NCBI GenBank assembly: GCA_017617145.1
Contig: JAFZWX010000080.1
Span: 1 to 21,408, forward strand
Origin: Treponema sp.
GTDB taxonomy: Bacteria; Spirochaetota; Spirochaetia; Treponematales; Treponemataceae
Length of the DNA stretch: 21,408 bases
Direction: 5' to 3'
The notes below the pieces were generated by a model, which had not been told where the DNA came from, searched no databases, and saw only the letters and a list, made by a program, of their open reading frames with translations. Shown in pieces: positions 8,232-16,807 of this stretch. The stretch's first letter is position 1. Every line of letters begins with the position of its first letter. The position numbers and the translations under genes were made by a program.

Positions 8232-9428
8232 TTAAATGCGTTCTTTAATTGCAGCAATATATTCCCATGAGTTGAGTACTTTTTTGGCAGCAGGTTCTGC
8301 AATACGCGCAATATCGCCAGTCATGTAACCTTCTTCAATTGTCTGTAGGGTAGCATGTTCAAGTCGTTTTGCAAAGTCTACAAGTTCTGGTGTCCCATCA
8401 AGTTCACCACGTTTTGCAAGTGCACCGGTCCAGGCAAAAATAGTTGCAACCGGGTTTGTAGAAGTTTTTTCACCTTTAAGATAGCGGTAGTAGTGCTTTT
8501 GAACAGTTCCGTGACTTGCTTCGTATTCAAAGTTTCCTTCCGGGCTTACAAGAACGCTTGTCATCATGGCAAGACTTCCGCAGGCAGAAGCAATCATATC
8601 GCTCATAACGTCGCCATCGTAGTTTTTGGTAGCCCACATAAAGCCGCCTTCTGAACGCATAACACGGGCAACAGCGTCATCAATTAAGGTATAGAAATAT
8701 TCAATTCCGGCTGCCTCAAACTTTGTTTTATATTCTTCATCATAGACACGCTGGAAAATTGCCTTGAAGTTGCCGTCATAGATTTTTGAAATTGTATCTT
8801 TTGCACCAAACCATACGCTTATTTTTTTATCTAGTGCATAGGTAAAACAGCAGCGGGCAAAATTTTCAATAGAATCATCAAGATTGTGGATTCCCTGAAT
8901 AATTCCAGGTCCCTTCATGTCCATAATAGTTTTACGGATTTCTTTACCGTCAACACCTGTAAATACTAATTCTGCGCGGCCAGCAGTTGGACATTTAATT
9001 TCGCAGTTTTTATAAACATCACCATAAGCATGACGTCCAAGTACAATAGGCTTTTTCCAGCAGCTTACTGTGCCATGAATATTGTTTACAAAAATAGGTT
9101 CACGAAAAACTGTACCGTCAAGCTCTGCACGGATAATTCCATTTGGACTTGGTGTGAGTTGTTTAAGCTTATATTCTTCTACGCGCGCCTGGTTACTTGT
9201 TATTGTTGCACACTTTACACCAACATGAAGACGTTTGATTGCGCTAGCTGCTTCATAGGTTATCTTGTCATCAGAATCATCGCGGCTCTTAAGTCCAAGA
9301 TCATAATATTCAGTTTTTAAATCAATATAAGGCAAAAGGAGTTCATCCTTAATTACCTTCCATAAAACTCTAGTCATTTCATCGCCGTCAAGTTCAGCGA
9401 TTGCGTTTTTCATCTGTATCTTTGCCAT
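8232..9428 (-). CDS. icd: NADP-dependent isocitrate dehydrogenase, eukaryotic-like homodimeric type
   Basis: A 398-residue cytoplasmic enzyme that oxidatively decarboxylates isocitrate to 2-oxoglutarate, yielding NADPH. It belongs to the IDH1/IDH2-like type-II family. Visible motifs are SPNGIIR for substrate binding, GRHAYGD, and GGFMWATKNYDGDVMSD carrying metal-binding aspartates. HGTVQKHY is the NADP-adenosine region; a lysine stands where the mammalian enzymes have the arginine of HGTVTRHY. The start at 9428 (MAKIQMKN) is chosen because an upstream extension to 9500 adds 24 residues unlike the family and overlaps the barrel gene. No Shine-Dalgarno sequence precedes it, but a -10 box lies nine bases before the ATG. 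Only 14 nt separate its stop from the sensor binding-protein gene, so it probably leads that operon. Confidence 0.95.
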   Translation of the reverse strand: MAKIQMKNAIAELDGDEMTRVLWKVIKDELLLPYIDLKTEYYDLGLKSRDDSDDKITYEAASAIKRLHVGVKCATITSNQARVEEYKLKQLTPSPNGIIRAELDGTVFREPIFVNNIHGTVSCWKKPIVLGRHAYGDVYKNCEIKCPTAGRAELVFTGVDGKEIRKTIMDMKGPGIIQGIHNLDDSIENFARCCFTYALDKKISVWFGAKDTISKIYDGNFKAIFQRVYDEEYKTKFEAAGIEYFYTLIDDAVARVMRSEGGFMWATKNYDGDVMSDMIASACGSLAMMTSVLVSPEGNFEYEASHGTVQKHYYRYLKGEKTSTNPVATIFAWTGALAKRGELDGTPELVDFAKRLEHATLQTIEEGYMTGDIARIAEPAAKKVLNSWEYIAAIKERI

Positions 9429-9437
9429 AATGAGTGT

Positions 9438-9466
9438 ATTATATAGAAAACTTGTTAGAATGTATA
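9438..9466 (-). promoter_or_regulatory. Promoter of icd, predicting a leaderless transcript
   Basis: On the minus strand TATAAT occupies 9443-9438 and TATACA (four of six -35 consensus bases) occupies 9466-9461, with a 17-nt spacer. Transcription should begin about seven bases past the -10 box, within about three bases of the ATG at 9428. The -35 box lies in the last codons of the upstream barrel gene. Confidence 0.6.
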
Positions 9467-10426
9467 TGACCAGCTTAATGCAATTCTGTTGAAGAACCAT
9501 TCATAACCACAATAGGTGATTGCAGTTTCTTCAATAGATTCTTTGTGTGAAGTTGTAAAGCTTCTTCTGCTTGAAAAGCCTGCAAGAACTGTTAGAATAC
9601 TTTGTTCGCTGAATTTTAACTGAGCCATAGGACTTATGCTTATAGACTTAAATGCACTATTGTAGCTGCTGTTTGAATAAGCATCGTTTTTATAGTGTCC
9701 GCTTGATTCAAAAAGACATCCAACCCTGCTAACAAAAAGAGGCATCTGATATGCAAGAACAAGATTCTGATAATTTTGAAGTCCGTTGACTTTGTTGCCA
9801 GTACATTGCCAGTCCCATACAGCCTGATTTTTTACACCTGTGAGCATTTCATTATAAACCTGGTAAGTATACATTATCTGGAAGTGAGTCCAGTCACCTG
9901 CAATTATTGCACCTGTATCAAACTGAAAGGTTCCCTGTACAAACCATTTTATAAAATATGTGCTAAATGGCTTAAGGTCTTCATATGACTGACCGTCTTC
10001 GGCAAGCTCTGCCATTCCTTGAAGTCCTGCAAGATTCCATCCGGTTCCTGCTTGTCCGCCAGCACTAAAAACAATAAAAGGAAGAGGTGTCCATTTAATT
10101 TCAACAGCCGGTTTTATTGAGACAGGAGAGATTTCTAATTCTCCGGTAAGATCAAGAGTTGCGCTGTTCAAAAGCCAGTGTTCACCAAGCGGTGTTGGAA
10201 TGGAATAGGTTGCACTACCAGTAACGCGTCCTTCAAGACCGCTGTAGGCACCTGTTAGTGGAGCAAAATGTGTGTTGCCTGCAATGTAATCTGATTTAGG
10301 ATAATAAGCAAAATCTGTCGTTATTGAAAAATTCCATGGAGAAACAACTTTAACCTCTTGTGCAAAAGCAAATGTTGCAAAACAGAAACCAATTGCAATT
10401 GTGGTGAAGATTTTTTTTAGATTCAT
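9455..10426 (-). CDS. Outer-membrane beta-barrel protein, function unknown
   Basis: A 323-residue exported protein. The first 22 residues (MNLKKIFTTIAIGFCFATFA then FA) form a signal peptide, with probable cleavage after AFA before QEV. The mature part is rich in alternating aromatic and polar strands (for example FSITTDFAYY, LVLAYQMPLF, SISISPMAQLKF) and ends in WSYTF. A terminal phenylalanine is the usual signal for insertion of barrels into the outer membrane. Start 10426 is supported by AGGAG six bases upstream; longer in-frame starts would bury the signal peptide. A -10 box lies at 10466-10471. I do not recognise a specific family. It ends 26 nt before icd, so read-through into icd is possible although icd seems to have its own promoter. 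Confidence 0.75.
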   Translation of the reverse strand: MNLKKIFTTIAIGFCFATFAFAQEVKVVSPWNFSITTDFAYYPKSDYIAGNTHFAPLTGAYSGLEGRVTGSATYSIPTPLGEHWLLNSATLDLTGELEISPVSIKPAVEIKWTPLPFIVFSAGGQAGTGWNLAGLQGMAELAEDGQSYEDLKPFSTYFIKWFVQGTFQFDTGAIIAGDWTHFQIMYTYQVYNEMLTGVKNQAVWDWQCTGNKVNGLQNYQNLVLAYQMPLFVSRVGCLFESSGHYKNDAYSNSSYNSAFKSISISPMAQLKFSEQSILTVLAGFSSRRSFTTSHKESIEETAITYCGYEWFFNRIALSWSYTF

Positions 10427-10465
10427 ACAAAACTCCTGATTTTTTTTTGATAGCATTACTATCAG

Positions 10466-10495
10466 ATTATACACTATGTTTCTGAAATTTGGAAA
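10466..10495 (-). promoter_or_regulatory. Candidate promoter of the outer-membrane barrel gene
   Basis: On the minus strand TATAAT lies at 10471-10466 with TTTCCA (four of six) 18 nt upstream at 10495-10490. The predicted leader is about 30 nt and contains the AGGAG site used by the barrel gene. Confidence 0.5.
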
Positions 10496-10508
10496 TTCTT
10501 TTTTTACA

Positions 10509-10531
10509 GTCATTGCGATTGTCATTGCGAT
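10509..10531. repeat. Tandem GTCATTGCGAT repeat in the divergent promoter region
   Basis: GTCATTGCGAT occurs at 10509-10519 and again at 10521-10531, one base apart. It lies between the divergent barrel and S41-peptidase promoters, so it may be a regulator site or a remnant of a dispersed repeat. No function is assigned. Confidence 0.6.
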
Positions 10532-10588
10532 ATCATTATGAGTATAGTGCGGTAATGTATTCTAAAAAGAATTACTTTCTGATAAAAT
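10519..10588 (+). promoter_or_regulatory. Candidate promoters of the S41 peptidase gene
   Basis: Two options are visible. TTGTCA (10519-10524) and TATAGT (10543-10548), each one base from consensus, are 18 nt apart and give a leader of about 42 nt. A second -10-like box, TAAAAT (10583-10588), lies seven bases before the ATG and would give a leaderless mRNA, though its -35 is poor. No Shine-Dalgarno sequence is present in either case. Confidence 0.4.
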
Positions 10589-10595
10589 CGTATTT

Positions 10596-12113
10596 ATGAA
10601 AAAGTTATTGCTTCTGACAATTCTGTTAAATATTTTGGGGCTGGTACTTGTTATCCCTGTAGAGTTTTTCCTTTGGGCTGTGCCTTCCTGGTTTGCAGTT
10701 CTGGTTGCAGCCGGTATTGTTACTGCTGATATTTTTTATATTATAAAATGCGGTAAAGGAAAACGTGTTTCTAAAATTCTTCTTTCTTGTTTCACAATTT
10801 ATACTGTTTTAACAATGCTCTTTTTTGCATTTTGTTTTCCGTATTGGAACAGTGTTGTTTTTAAGAAACATGTAAATACAATTACAAAACCTTATGATTT
10901 TGAACTTACTCAAAAACAGGCGTTGTGCGATTTTGATTATGCCTATAAACAGTTGAACCGCGTACATCCTGCAATGCTAGATAAAAAAGGCGAAGAGTTT
11001 AAAAAGGTTCTGGCAGCATATGAATTAGAGCGCAGTAAAATCAGCGGAAAGGAAAAAATTACAGTTGTAGAATTGCAGCAGCATGTAGAACACTTTTTTT
11101 CTGTGCTCGAAGACGAACACTCTTACGCAAAAGCAAGATATGGTAACCCTCTTTATATGAAATATGTTGATCAGATAAATGATGAAGATTTTTCTTTTAA
11201 GGAATTGAACGGCATTTCTTACGAAGAGATTTTGCAGCAAAAAAAAGATTTGTTCAGTTACGAAAGTGAACTTTGGGCATTAAAAGATTTACGAGATTAT
11301 ACTATATGTTATCAATACCTTGTTTATCTTGGTTATGATTTGAATAAAACCATTACTTATACTCTTGAAAAAACAAATGACAACGGTGAAACAATTACAA
11401 AAGAACTGACTGTTACCAAGGATGATTTTTTACCGCTTGAAGAATATTTGGAATATAACAAAAAATATCGTGAGAATAAAAACGAAGATTCTGACGCTGA
11501 AAAAAAATCGTTCTGTTATTTCACAATTGAAGGCGAAAACAACGTTGCAATTCTTACTTTGACTTCCTGCGAAAACAATACTGAGTATAAAAACTGCCTG
11601 CGCAAAATGTTTACTCAGGTAAAAGAGCAGGGGATAGGTAATGTGGCAGTTGATGTTCGCAATAATGGAGGCGGCTCTTCGCTTGTAATCAACAGCTTTA
11701 TTAAATATCTTGATACCGATGGTTTTTATGAACCAACATATTCTTCAAGACTTGGACCTTTTTTAGTAAAGTCTGGCAACGGCTACAAAAAAAATAACCG
11801 CGAACAGGACCTGCTTTTTACAGGTAATGTTTATATTCTAACTTCTATAAAAAGCTTTAGTTCTGCAATGATGTTCCCGCAGATGATTAAAGATAACGGA
11901 CTTGGAAAAGTAATAGGTAAGGCTCCTGCAAACGATCCTAACGGCTACGGCGATGTTGTTCACTTTTATATGCCAAACTCAAATCTTTTTATGCAGATTT
12001 CCTATAAAAAATTCCATCGCGTAAACCAGAATACAACAGAAAAATGGGTTGAACCTGATTATCTGTGCAATTCTGATGAAGTCTTTGATGTTTTATACTC
12101 AATGACAAAATAG
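10596..12113 (+). CDS. Membrane-anchored S41 family peptidase
   Basis: A 505-residue protein with three predicted membrane helices at the N-terminus (about 3-27, 30-50 and 60-84) and a large domain after them. VAVDVRNNGGG (350-360) is the S41 (C-terminal processing/tricorn-like) strand-turn signature, and NVYILTSIKSFSSAMMFPQM (411-430) aligns with the segment carrying the nucleophilic serine, here Ser422 or Ser423. A DNGLGKVIGKAP segment follows, as in the family. I do not see a clear PDZ domain, nor the lysine in an FGKG-like context used by CtpA, so the catalytic arrangement may differ. No ribosome-binding site precedes ATG 10596. The substrate is unknown. The gene is divergent from the barrel gene and is followed by a palindromic repeat pair. 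Confidence 0.75.
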   Translation: MKKLLLLTILLNILGLVLVIPVEFFLWAVPSWFAVLVAAGIVTADIFYIIKCGKGKRVSKILLSCFTIYTVLTMLFFAFCFPYWNSVVFKKHVNTITKPYDFELTQKQALCDFDYAYKQLNRVHPAMLDKKGEEFKKVLAAYELERSKISGKEKITVVELQQHVEHFFSVLEDEHSYAKARYGNPLYMKYVDQINDEDFSFKELNGISYEEILQQKKDLFSYESELWALKDLRDYTICYQYLVYLGYDLNKTITYTLEKTNDNGETITKELTVTKDDFLPLEEYLEYNKKYRENKNEDSDAEKKSFCYFTIEGENNVAILTLTSCENNTEYKNCLRKMFTQVKEQGIGNVAVDVRNNGGGSSLVINSFIKYLDTDGFYEPTYSSRLGPFLVKSGNGYKKNNREQDLLFTGNVYILTSIKSFSSAMMFPQMIKDNGLGKVIGKAPANDPNGYGDVVHFYMPNSNLFMQISYKKFHRVNQNTTEKWVEPDYLCNSDEVFDVLYSMTK

Positions 12114-12137
12114 AAAAAAAATGATATTGTTAGAAAG

Positions 12138-12197
12138 ATTATCGGGTCAAGCCCGATAATGACACAGTTTGTCATCCTCGGGCTTGACCCGGGGATC
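12138..12197. repeat. Inverted pair of GGGTCAAGCCCG palindromes (copies A and B)
   Basis: Copy A (12138-12165) contains TTATCGGG/CCCGATAA around TCAAG. Copy B (12170-12197) is the same element on the opposite strand, with CCTCGGG/CCCGGGG. Both end in ATGACA/TGTCAT and face each other four bases apart, so the pair can fold into two hairpins or one long cruciform. Related copies lie at 20250-20364. Such palindromes are dispersed in many bacterial genomes. Confidence 0.85.
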
Positions 12198-12220
12198 TAT
12201 AAAAACAGAAGGAACTAATC

Positions 12221-14455
12221 ATGAAACTTTGGGAAAAAGGTGCTTACCTTGTAAATGGAAAACTTTCAGAGTCGGCTGCCGGAACAACTGCAGAATACGG
12301 AGCTAAAAAAACACTTGCTTATTCAATTTTACAAAAACACAACACAAGCGGTGACGACGCTAAATTAAAAATCAAGTTTGATAAAATCACTTCACACGAT
12401 ATTACTTATGTAGGAATTATTCAGACAGCCCGTGCGAGCGGCCTTGAAAAATTTCCTCTTCCATACGTTCTTACAAACTGCCATAACTCACTTTGTGCAG
12501 TAGGCGGAACAATAAACGAAGACGACCACATGTTTGGACTTACCTGTGCCCAGAAGTACGGCGGAATTTATGTTCCACCTCATCAGGCAGTAATTCATCA
12601 GTTTGCCCGCGAAATGCTTGCAAAATGTGGCGACATGATTTTGGGAAGCGATTCTCACACACGCTATGGTGCACTTGGAACAATGGCAATAGGCGAGGGT
12701 GGCGGAGAGCTTGCAAAACAGCTTTTGAACAAAACCTACGATGTTGCATATCCTGGTGTAGTTGCAATTTACCTTACAGGTGCTCCTGTTCCAGGCGTTG
12801 GCCCACAGGACGTTGCCCTTGCAATTATCAAGGCTGTTTTTGACAACGGTTATGTAAAAAATAAGGTAATGGAATTTGTTGGACCAGGAGTTGCAAATCT
12901 TTCTGCTGACTTCCGTATTGGTGTAGATGTTATGACAACAGAAACAACTTGTCTTTCTTCAATCTGGACTACCGACGAAAAAATCCGCGAGTTCTATGCA
13001 ATCCACGGAAGAGAAGGCGACTACAAGGAACTGAACCCTGGCGAAGGCGCTTACTACGACGGAGCAATAGAAATTGACCTTAGCGAAATCCGCCCAATGA
13101 TTGCCATGCCGTTCCACCCAAGCTGTGCATATACAATTGACGAAGTAAACAAAAATCTTATGGATGTTCTTGAAGCAGCCGAACAGCGTGCAAAGGTAAG
13201 CTTTGGCGATAAAGTAAACTTCAGCCTTAAAAACAAAGTAATTGATGGAAAACTTTATGTAGACCAGGGTGTTATTGCAGGTTGTGCAGGTGGTGGCTTT
13301 GAAAATATTTGTGCCGCAGCCGACATTCTTAAAGGAAAAGATACAGGAAACGGCAAGTTCCTTTTGAACGTATATCCGGCTAGTATGCCAGTTTATATGG
13401 AACTTATGAAAAACGGCGCTTTTGCAGCCCTCATTGACGCAGGTGCGATTGTTAAGACTGCTTTCTGTGGTCCATGTTTTGGTGCAGGCGATACTCCAGC
13501 AAACGGAGCTTTCTCAATCCGCCACTCAACAAGAAACTTCCCTAACCGCGAAGGTTCAAAAATCCAGAACGGTCAGCTTTCTTCTGTTGCACTTATGGAT
13601 GCACGCTCAATTGCAGCAACAGCCGCAAACAAAGGCTTCCTTACAGCTGCTACAGAATTCGATACAGAATTCAGCGGAAAGAAATATTTCTTTGACAAAG
13701 CAATTTACGAAAAACGCGTATACGATTCAAAAGGTGTTGCACATCCCGAAGTTCAGATTCAATTTGGACCAAACATCAAAGACTGGCCTGAGCAGAAAGC
13801 CCTTGCCGATGACCTGTTAATAAAAGTTGTTAGTGAGATTCACGACCCTGTAACAACAACAGACGAACTCATTCCTAGTGGCGAAACTTCTTCTTTCCGT
13901 TCTAATCCTCTTGGACTTGCAGAGTTTACACTCAGCCGTAAAGATCCTGCATACGTAGGTCGTGCCAAGGCAGTTCGAGATCTTACAGACGAAGTTCAAG
14001 AAGAAATAAAGGTTGCAATAGAAATACTCGGTAAAAAAGATGCCAAACTTGGAAAACGCGCTGCCGCTGCAGGAACTGGTTCAACAATCTTTGCAGTAAA
14101 ACCAGGTGATGGTTCTGCACGTGAACAGGCAGCAAGCTGTCAGAGAGTTTTGGGTGCCAGCGCAAATATTGCAAACGAATATGCAACAAAGCGCTACCGT
14201 TCAAATCTTATAAACTGGGGAATGCTTCCGTTTATCTATAAAGACGGCGACAAAAATCTTCCTTTTGCAAACGGCGACTATGTATTTATTCCGGGTGTAA
14301 AAAAGATGATAGAAGAAAAGCTTCCTTCAATAAAAGCATACGCTGCCAAAGTAGACGGCACAGTAAATGAATTTGAACTAAGTGTAGGCGACCTCACCGA
14401 TGACGAACGTAAAATAATCCTCGCAGGTTGTCTTATTAACTATTATAGAGAATAA
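12221..14455 (+). CDS. Aconitase-family hydratase (YbhJ-like), probable aconitate hydratase
   Basis: A 744-residue cytoplasmic Fe-S enzyme of the aconitase superfamily, expected to interconvert citrate and isocitrate through cis-aconitate. Cluster ligands Cys355 ([12 protein letters not shown]), Cys416 and Cys419 ([11 protein letters not shown]) are present, as is the [12 protein letters not shown] motif (142-153). The C-terminal swivel domain follows after about residue 560. Details such as GCAGGGFEN instead of the common GSCTN, and the length, place it with the divergent YbhJ-type hydratases rather than AcnA or AcnB, so the substrate is not certain. The nearby NADP-isocitrate dehydrogenase supports aconitase activity, which would form an oxidative branch to 2-oxoglutarate and glutamate. 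AGAAGGA at 12207-12213 is the ribosome-binding site. A palindrome pair lies directly upstream and may be transcribed into its leader. Confidence 0.85.
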   Translation: MKLWEKGAYLVNGKLSESAAGTTAEYGAKKTLAYSILQKHNTSGDDAKLKIKFDKITSHDITYVGIIQTARASGLEKFPLPYVLTNCHNSLCAVGGTINEDDHMFGLTCAQKYGGIYVPPHQAVIHQFAREMLAKCGDMILGSDSHTRYGALGTMAIGEGGGELAKQLLNKTYDVAYPGVVAIYLTGAPVPGVGPQDVALAIIKAVFDNGYVKNKVMEFVGPGVANLSADFRIGVDVMTTETTCLSSIWTTDEKIREFYAIHGREGDYKELNPGEGAYYDGAIEIDLSEIRPMIAMPFHPSCAYTIDEVNKNLMDVLEAAEQRAKVSFGDKVNFSLKNKVIDGKLYVDQGVIAGCAGGGFENICAAADILKGKDTGNGKFLLNVYPASMPVYMELMKNGAFAALIDAGAIVKTAFCGPCFGAGDTPANGAFSIRHSTRNFPNREGSKIQNGQLSSVALMDARSIAATAANKGFLTAATEFDTEFSGKKYFFDKAIYEKRVYDSKGVAHPEVQIQFGPNIKDWPEQKALADDLLIKVVSEIHDPVTTTDELIPSGETSSFRSNPLGLAEFTLSRKDPAYVGRAKAVRDLTDEVQEEIKVAIEILGKKDAKLGKRAAAAGTGSTIFAVKPGDGSAREQAASCQRVLGASANIANEYATKRYRSNLINWGMLPFIYKDGDKNLPFANGDYVFIPGVKKMIEEKLPSIKAYAAKVDGTVNEFELSVGDLTDDERKIILAGCLINYYRE

Positions 14456-14501
14456 AATTAAGTATTAAAGAATTACAGAAAACGAATTATAAAACACATT
14501 T

Positions 14502-14633
14502 GAAAACAAAGCTGCGGAGCGTAGGTATGGCTGCAAACTACATCGATGCTTGCCGAGCGAAGCGAGAAAAATCTTTCCTAGCAAGCTTCGCCGTAGTTTG
14601 CAGACGTACCTGCGCGGGAGCAGATTTGTTTTC
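14502..14633. repeat. Long variable-arm hairpin element 1
   Basis: This 132-bp imperfect inverted repeat lies in the gap between the hydratase and the SpoIIE gene. GAAAACAAA (14502-14510) pairs with TTTGTTTTC (14625-14633), CTGCAAACTAC (14531-14541) with GTAGTTTGCAG (14593-14603), and GCTTGC (14548-14553) with GCAAGC (14581-14586). The loop is 27 nt (14554-14580). The boundary boxes TGCGGAG (14513-14519) and CGGGAGCA (14615-14622) match those of the elements at 18806-18907 and 18695-18783. Its arms are longer and unlike theirs. It may also end transcription of the hydratase, but no long T-run follows. Confidence 0.8.
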
Positions 14634-14694
14634 CAATTGTTTGCATTTTGCCTGAGAACAATTTTTTGTATTCAAATTTCATACATTATTTCTG

Positions 14695-14722
14695 TTGAAA
14701 ATTCCCAAAAATGCAATATAAT
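14695..14722 (+). promoter_or_regulatory. Promoter of the SpoIIE-uridine phosphorylase operon, predicting a leaderless transcript
   Basis: TTGAAA (14695-14700) and TATAAT (14717-14722) are separated by 16 nt, a near-consensus housekeeping promoter. Only eight bases, TAAATAAT, lie between the -10 box and ATG 14731, so the transcript should start at or within two bases of the start codon. No ribosome-binding site is possible in that space. Confidence 0.75.
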
Positions 14723-14730
14723 TAAATAAT

Positions 14731-16806
14731 ATGAAGTCTAAAGCCTTTATAGTTTTAATTATTTTTATTTTTCTGGGTGTTTTATCATCTTGTTCAGGCA
14801 AAGACAAAAATCCAAGACTTTACCTTACAGATTTTGACTGGGCTCTTACAACAGAAGATAGTGAAGTTGAAGAAGCCGAAAATCTTGAATATCAAAAACT
14901 TCCAAAACTTGCATATAAAAATCTTCGAAAACTTGTTGGTTATACAGGTGAATATATATGGCTCAAAACAACATTTACTCTTCCGGAAGAACTAAAAGGT
15001 GATGACCTTTCAATGTTTGTTCCATACATCCATTATGCAGAAGAACTTTATTTGAATGGAAAATATATTGATGATTATGGAATTATGGAAGGCGGCCCCG
15101 AATCCTCAAGAATCCAGGAAGCGGGATTAATGGCACATCTGTTTGATTTTCCAGAAGATTTCATAAATCAGGAAGAAGAAAATACTGTTTTAATAAAAGT
15201 CTTTTGTTTAGGCAATGGTTCTATTTGTGGAGATATTTTTGTAAGTTTGCGAGAAGATGCCTGGAGTACTTCTGATAAGTTTACTTTCTGGCATTCCCGA
15301 ATTTATATTTTTCTTGAAGGAATTATGCTTTGTGTAAGCATCTTCTTCCTTATGATTTTTATCGCTTATCGAAAAGACAGGATTTATATTTATTTTTCAA
15401 TTCTCAATCTTCTTTCGTTTATTTTCTTTTCTGCATTATTTGCAGGCGATCTTCCATGGGTTGGTTTTCATGGAGGTATAAATTACTTCTGGTTCTTTAA
15501 GCTTGCAAAATGCGCAACTTTTTTTGCCCTGGAATATCTTTTCTCTTTGTTCATTTTTGATTACCTTGAAATGAAGCATACTCTTTACGAAAGAATTATA
15601 CGTGGTATGTATCTTTTTGCAACAGTAATTCTTTGTCTTACTGCTCAAAACTATGTTTCTTTAATAAAGATTTCTCATTTTATAATCTGGTTTTCAATGG
15701 TAGACATCACAATTGCTTTAGGTATTGGTTTTATAAATCTGTGGAAATCAGAAAAACGAGAAAGAGCAAGAATCCTTTTTATTACACTCGCACCGTTCCT
15801 TATAACAGTTCATATCGACTTTATAATAAAGACTTTCTTTAATAATATCCTTGTTCCATATTTCTCGATGTATGGTTGGATTTGTACCGTACTCATATTC
15901 TTTTTGTCATTTAGTTTTGATTATCAAAAAATAAGTAAACGTCTTGAATATCTTAATACTGAGCTTAAAAATGAAGTAGGTGAACAGACACGACAGCTTA
16001 AAGAAGCAAATGATAGACTTGAAAGCGAGATGGAAATTGCTTCAGAAGATATGCACATGGCCGCTATTGTACAGCAAAAGTTTTTTTATATTCCAAAGAT
16101 TGAATTCAGTAACTGGGATTTTGCAGTTTGTTATGAGCCTCTTTCTCAGGTTTCGGGAGATCTTTTTAATTTCTTTTATGAAGATAATGTATTAAATGGT
16201 ATTTCGCTATTTGATGCTTCCGGGCATGGTGTAGCCGCAAGTCTTATTACAATGCTTTCTGATACTATCATACGGCAGGTTTATTTAGGTGAATCAAAAA
16301 CAAATGAATCTTTAGGACAGATTCTTACAAATATCAATACATCATTAATCGAAGCAAAAGGTCAGGTTGAAAATTTTCTTACAGGTATTCTTTTAAAAAT
16401 ATCAGATAATGAAGATAATACTTCAAAAGTAAATATTGCAAATGCCGGACATCCTCGACCATTTATTTACAGGAGTCAGGAAGATATGGTAATGGAGCTT
16501 CAACCTCCTGGAGATGATTATGTTTTTGGACCTATTGGAATTAATGGTATAGAACACAATTATCTTGATTTTGAAATACAAATGCAGTCCGGAGATATTA
16601 TGATTTTATATACTGACGGACTTACCGAAACAATGAATATTCATCGGGAAGATTTTGGAAAATCAAGTGTTCAGGCATTGCTTCAACGAAATCACAAAAA
16701 AAGTGCCAAAGAGATTCTTGATGTTTTAATAAAGAAACTTAATGAACATTCAGCCGGTACTCCGCGTACAGATGATGTTACAACAATTATTATAAAGAGG
16801 AAATAA
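14731..16806 (+). CDS. Lipoprotein-anchored 7TM receptor with SpoIIE/PP2C serine phosphatase domain
   Basis: A 691-residue membrane signalling protein. A signal sequence ends in lipobox LSSC (Cys21). An extracytoplasmic domain (about 25-180) contains [12 protein letters not shown] and [10 protein letters not shown], resembling the jelly-roll sugar-binding fold of family-2 glycosidases. About seven membrane helices follow (190-395), then a coiled coil (398-440). The SpoIIE phosphatase domain (about 440-691) has GDLFNFF (Asp477), [13 protein letters not shown] (Asp495), [21 protein letters not shown] (Asp629) and [13 protein letters not shown], so the metal-binding acidic residues appear intact. 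It probably dephosphorylates an anti-sigma-factor antagonist in response to an external cue; no such partner gene is in the window. A near-perfect promoter ends eight bases before the ATG. The next gene starts one base after the stop. Confidence 0.9.
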   Translation: MKSKAFIVLIIFIFLGVLSSCSGKDKNPRLYLTDFDWALTTEDSEVEEAENLEYQKLPKLAYKNLRKLVGYTGEYIWLKTTFTLPEELKGDDLSMFVPYIHYAEELYLNGKYIDDYGIMEGGPESSRIQEAGLMAHLFDFPEDFINQEEENTVLIKVFCLGNGSICGDIFVSLREDAWSTSDKFTFWHSRIYIFLEGIMLCVSIFFLMIFIAYRKDRIYIYFSILNLLSFIFFSALFAGDLPWVGFHGGINYFWFFKLAKCATFFALEYLFSLFIFDYLEMKHTLYERIIRGMYLFATVILCLTAQNYVSLIKISHFIIWFSMVDITIALGIGFINLWKSEKRERARILFITLAPFLITVHIDFIIKTFFNNILVPYFSMYGWICTVLIFFLSFSFDYQKISKRLEYLNTELKNEVGEQTRQLKEANDRLESEMEIASEDMHMAAIVQQKFFYIPKIEFSNWDFAVCYEPLSQVSGDLFNFFYEDNVLNGISLFDASGHGVAASLITMLSDTIIRQVYLGESKTNESLGQILTNINTSLIEAKGQVENFLTGILLKISDNEDNTSKVNIANAGHPRPFIYRSQEDMVMELQPPGDDYVFGPIGINGIEHNYLDFEIQMQSGDIMILYTDGLTETMNIHREDFGKSSVQALLQRNHKKSAKEILDVLIKKLNEHSAGTPRTDDVTTIIIKRK

Positions 16807-16807
16807 C

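Noticed and set aside
9429..9500. An upstream start for isocitrate dehydrogenase adding 24 residues
   Set aside because: The added segment is hydrophobic and unlike the family, crosses the promoter and overlaps the end of the barrel gene. MAKIQMKN is the natural N-terminus.
10509..10531. A minimal CRISPR-like direct repeat
   Set aside because: There are only two 11-bp copies one base apart, with no spacers of regular size and no cas genes nearby.
12493..12843. A 116-codon frame within the hydratase gene on the same strand
   Set aside because: It is fully nested in a convincing aconitase-family gene, and its cysteine- and arginine-rich product is a typical out-of-frame translation.
14502..14633. 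An integron attC site or a tRNA-like structure
   Set aside because: The core sites expected for attC (RYYYAAC and GTTRRRY at the ends) are absent, and no acceptor, anticodon or T-loop pattern can be drawn. The structure matches the other local hairpins instead.
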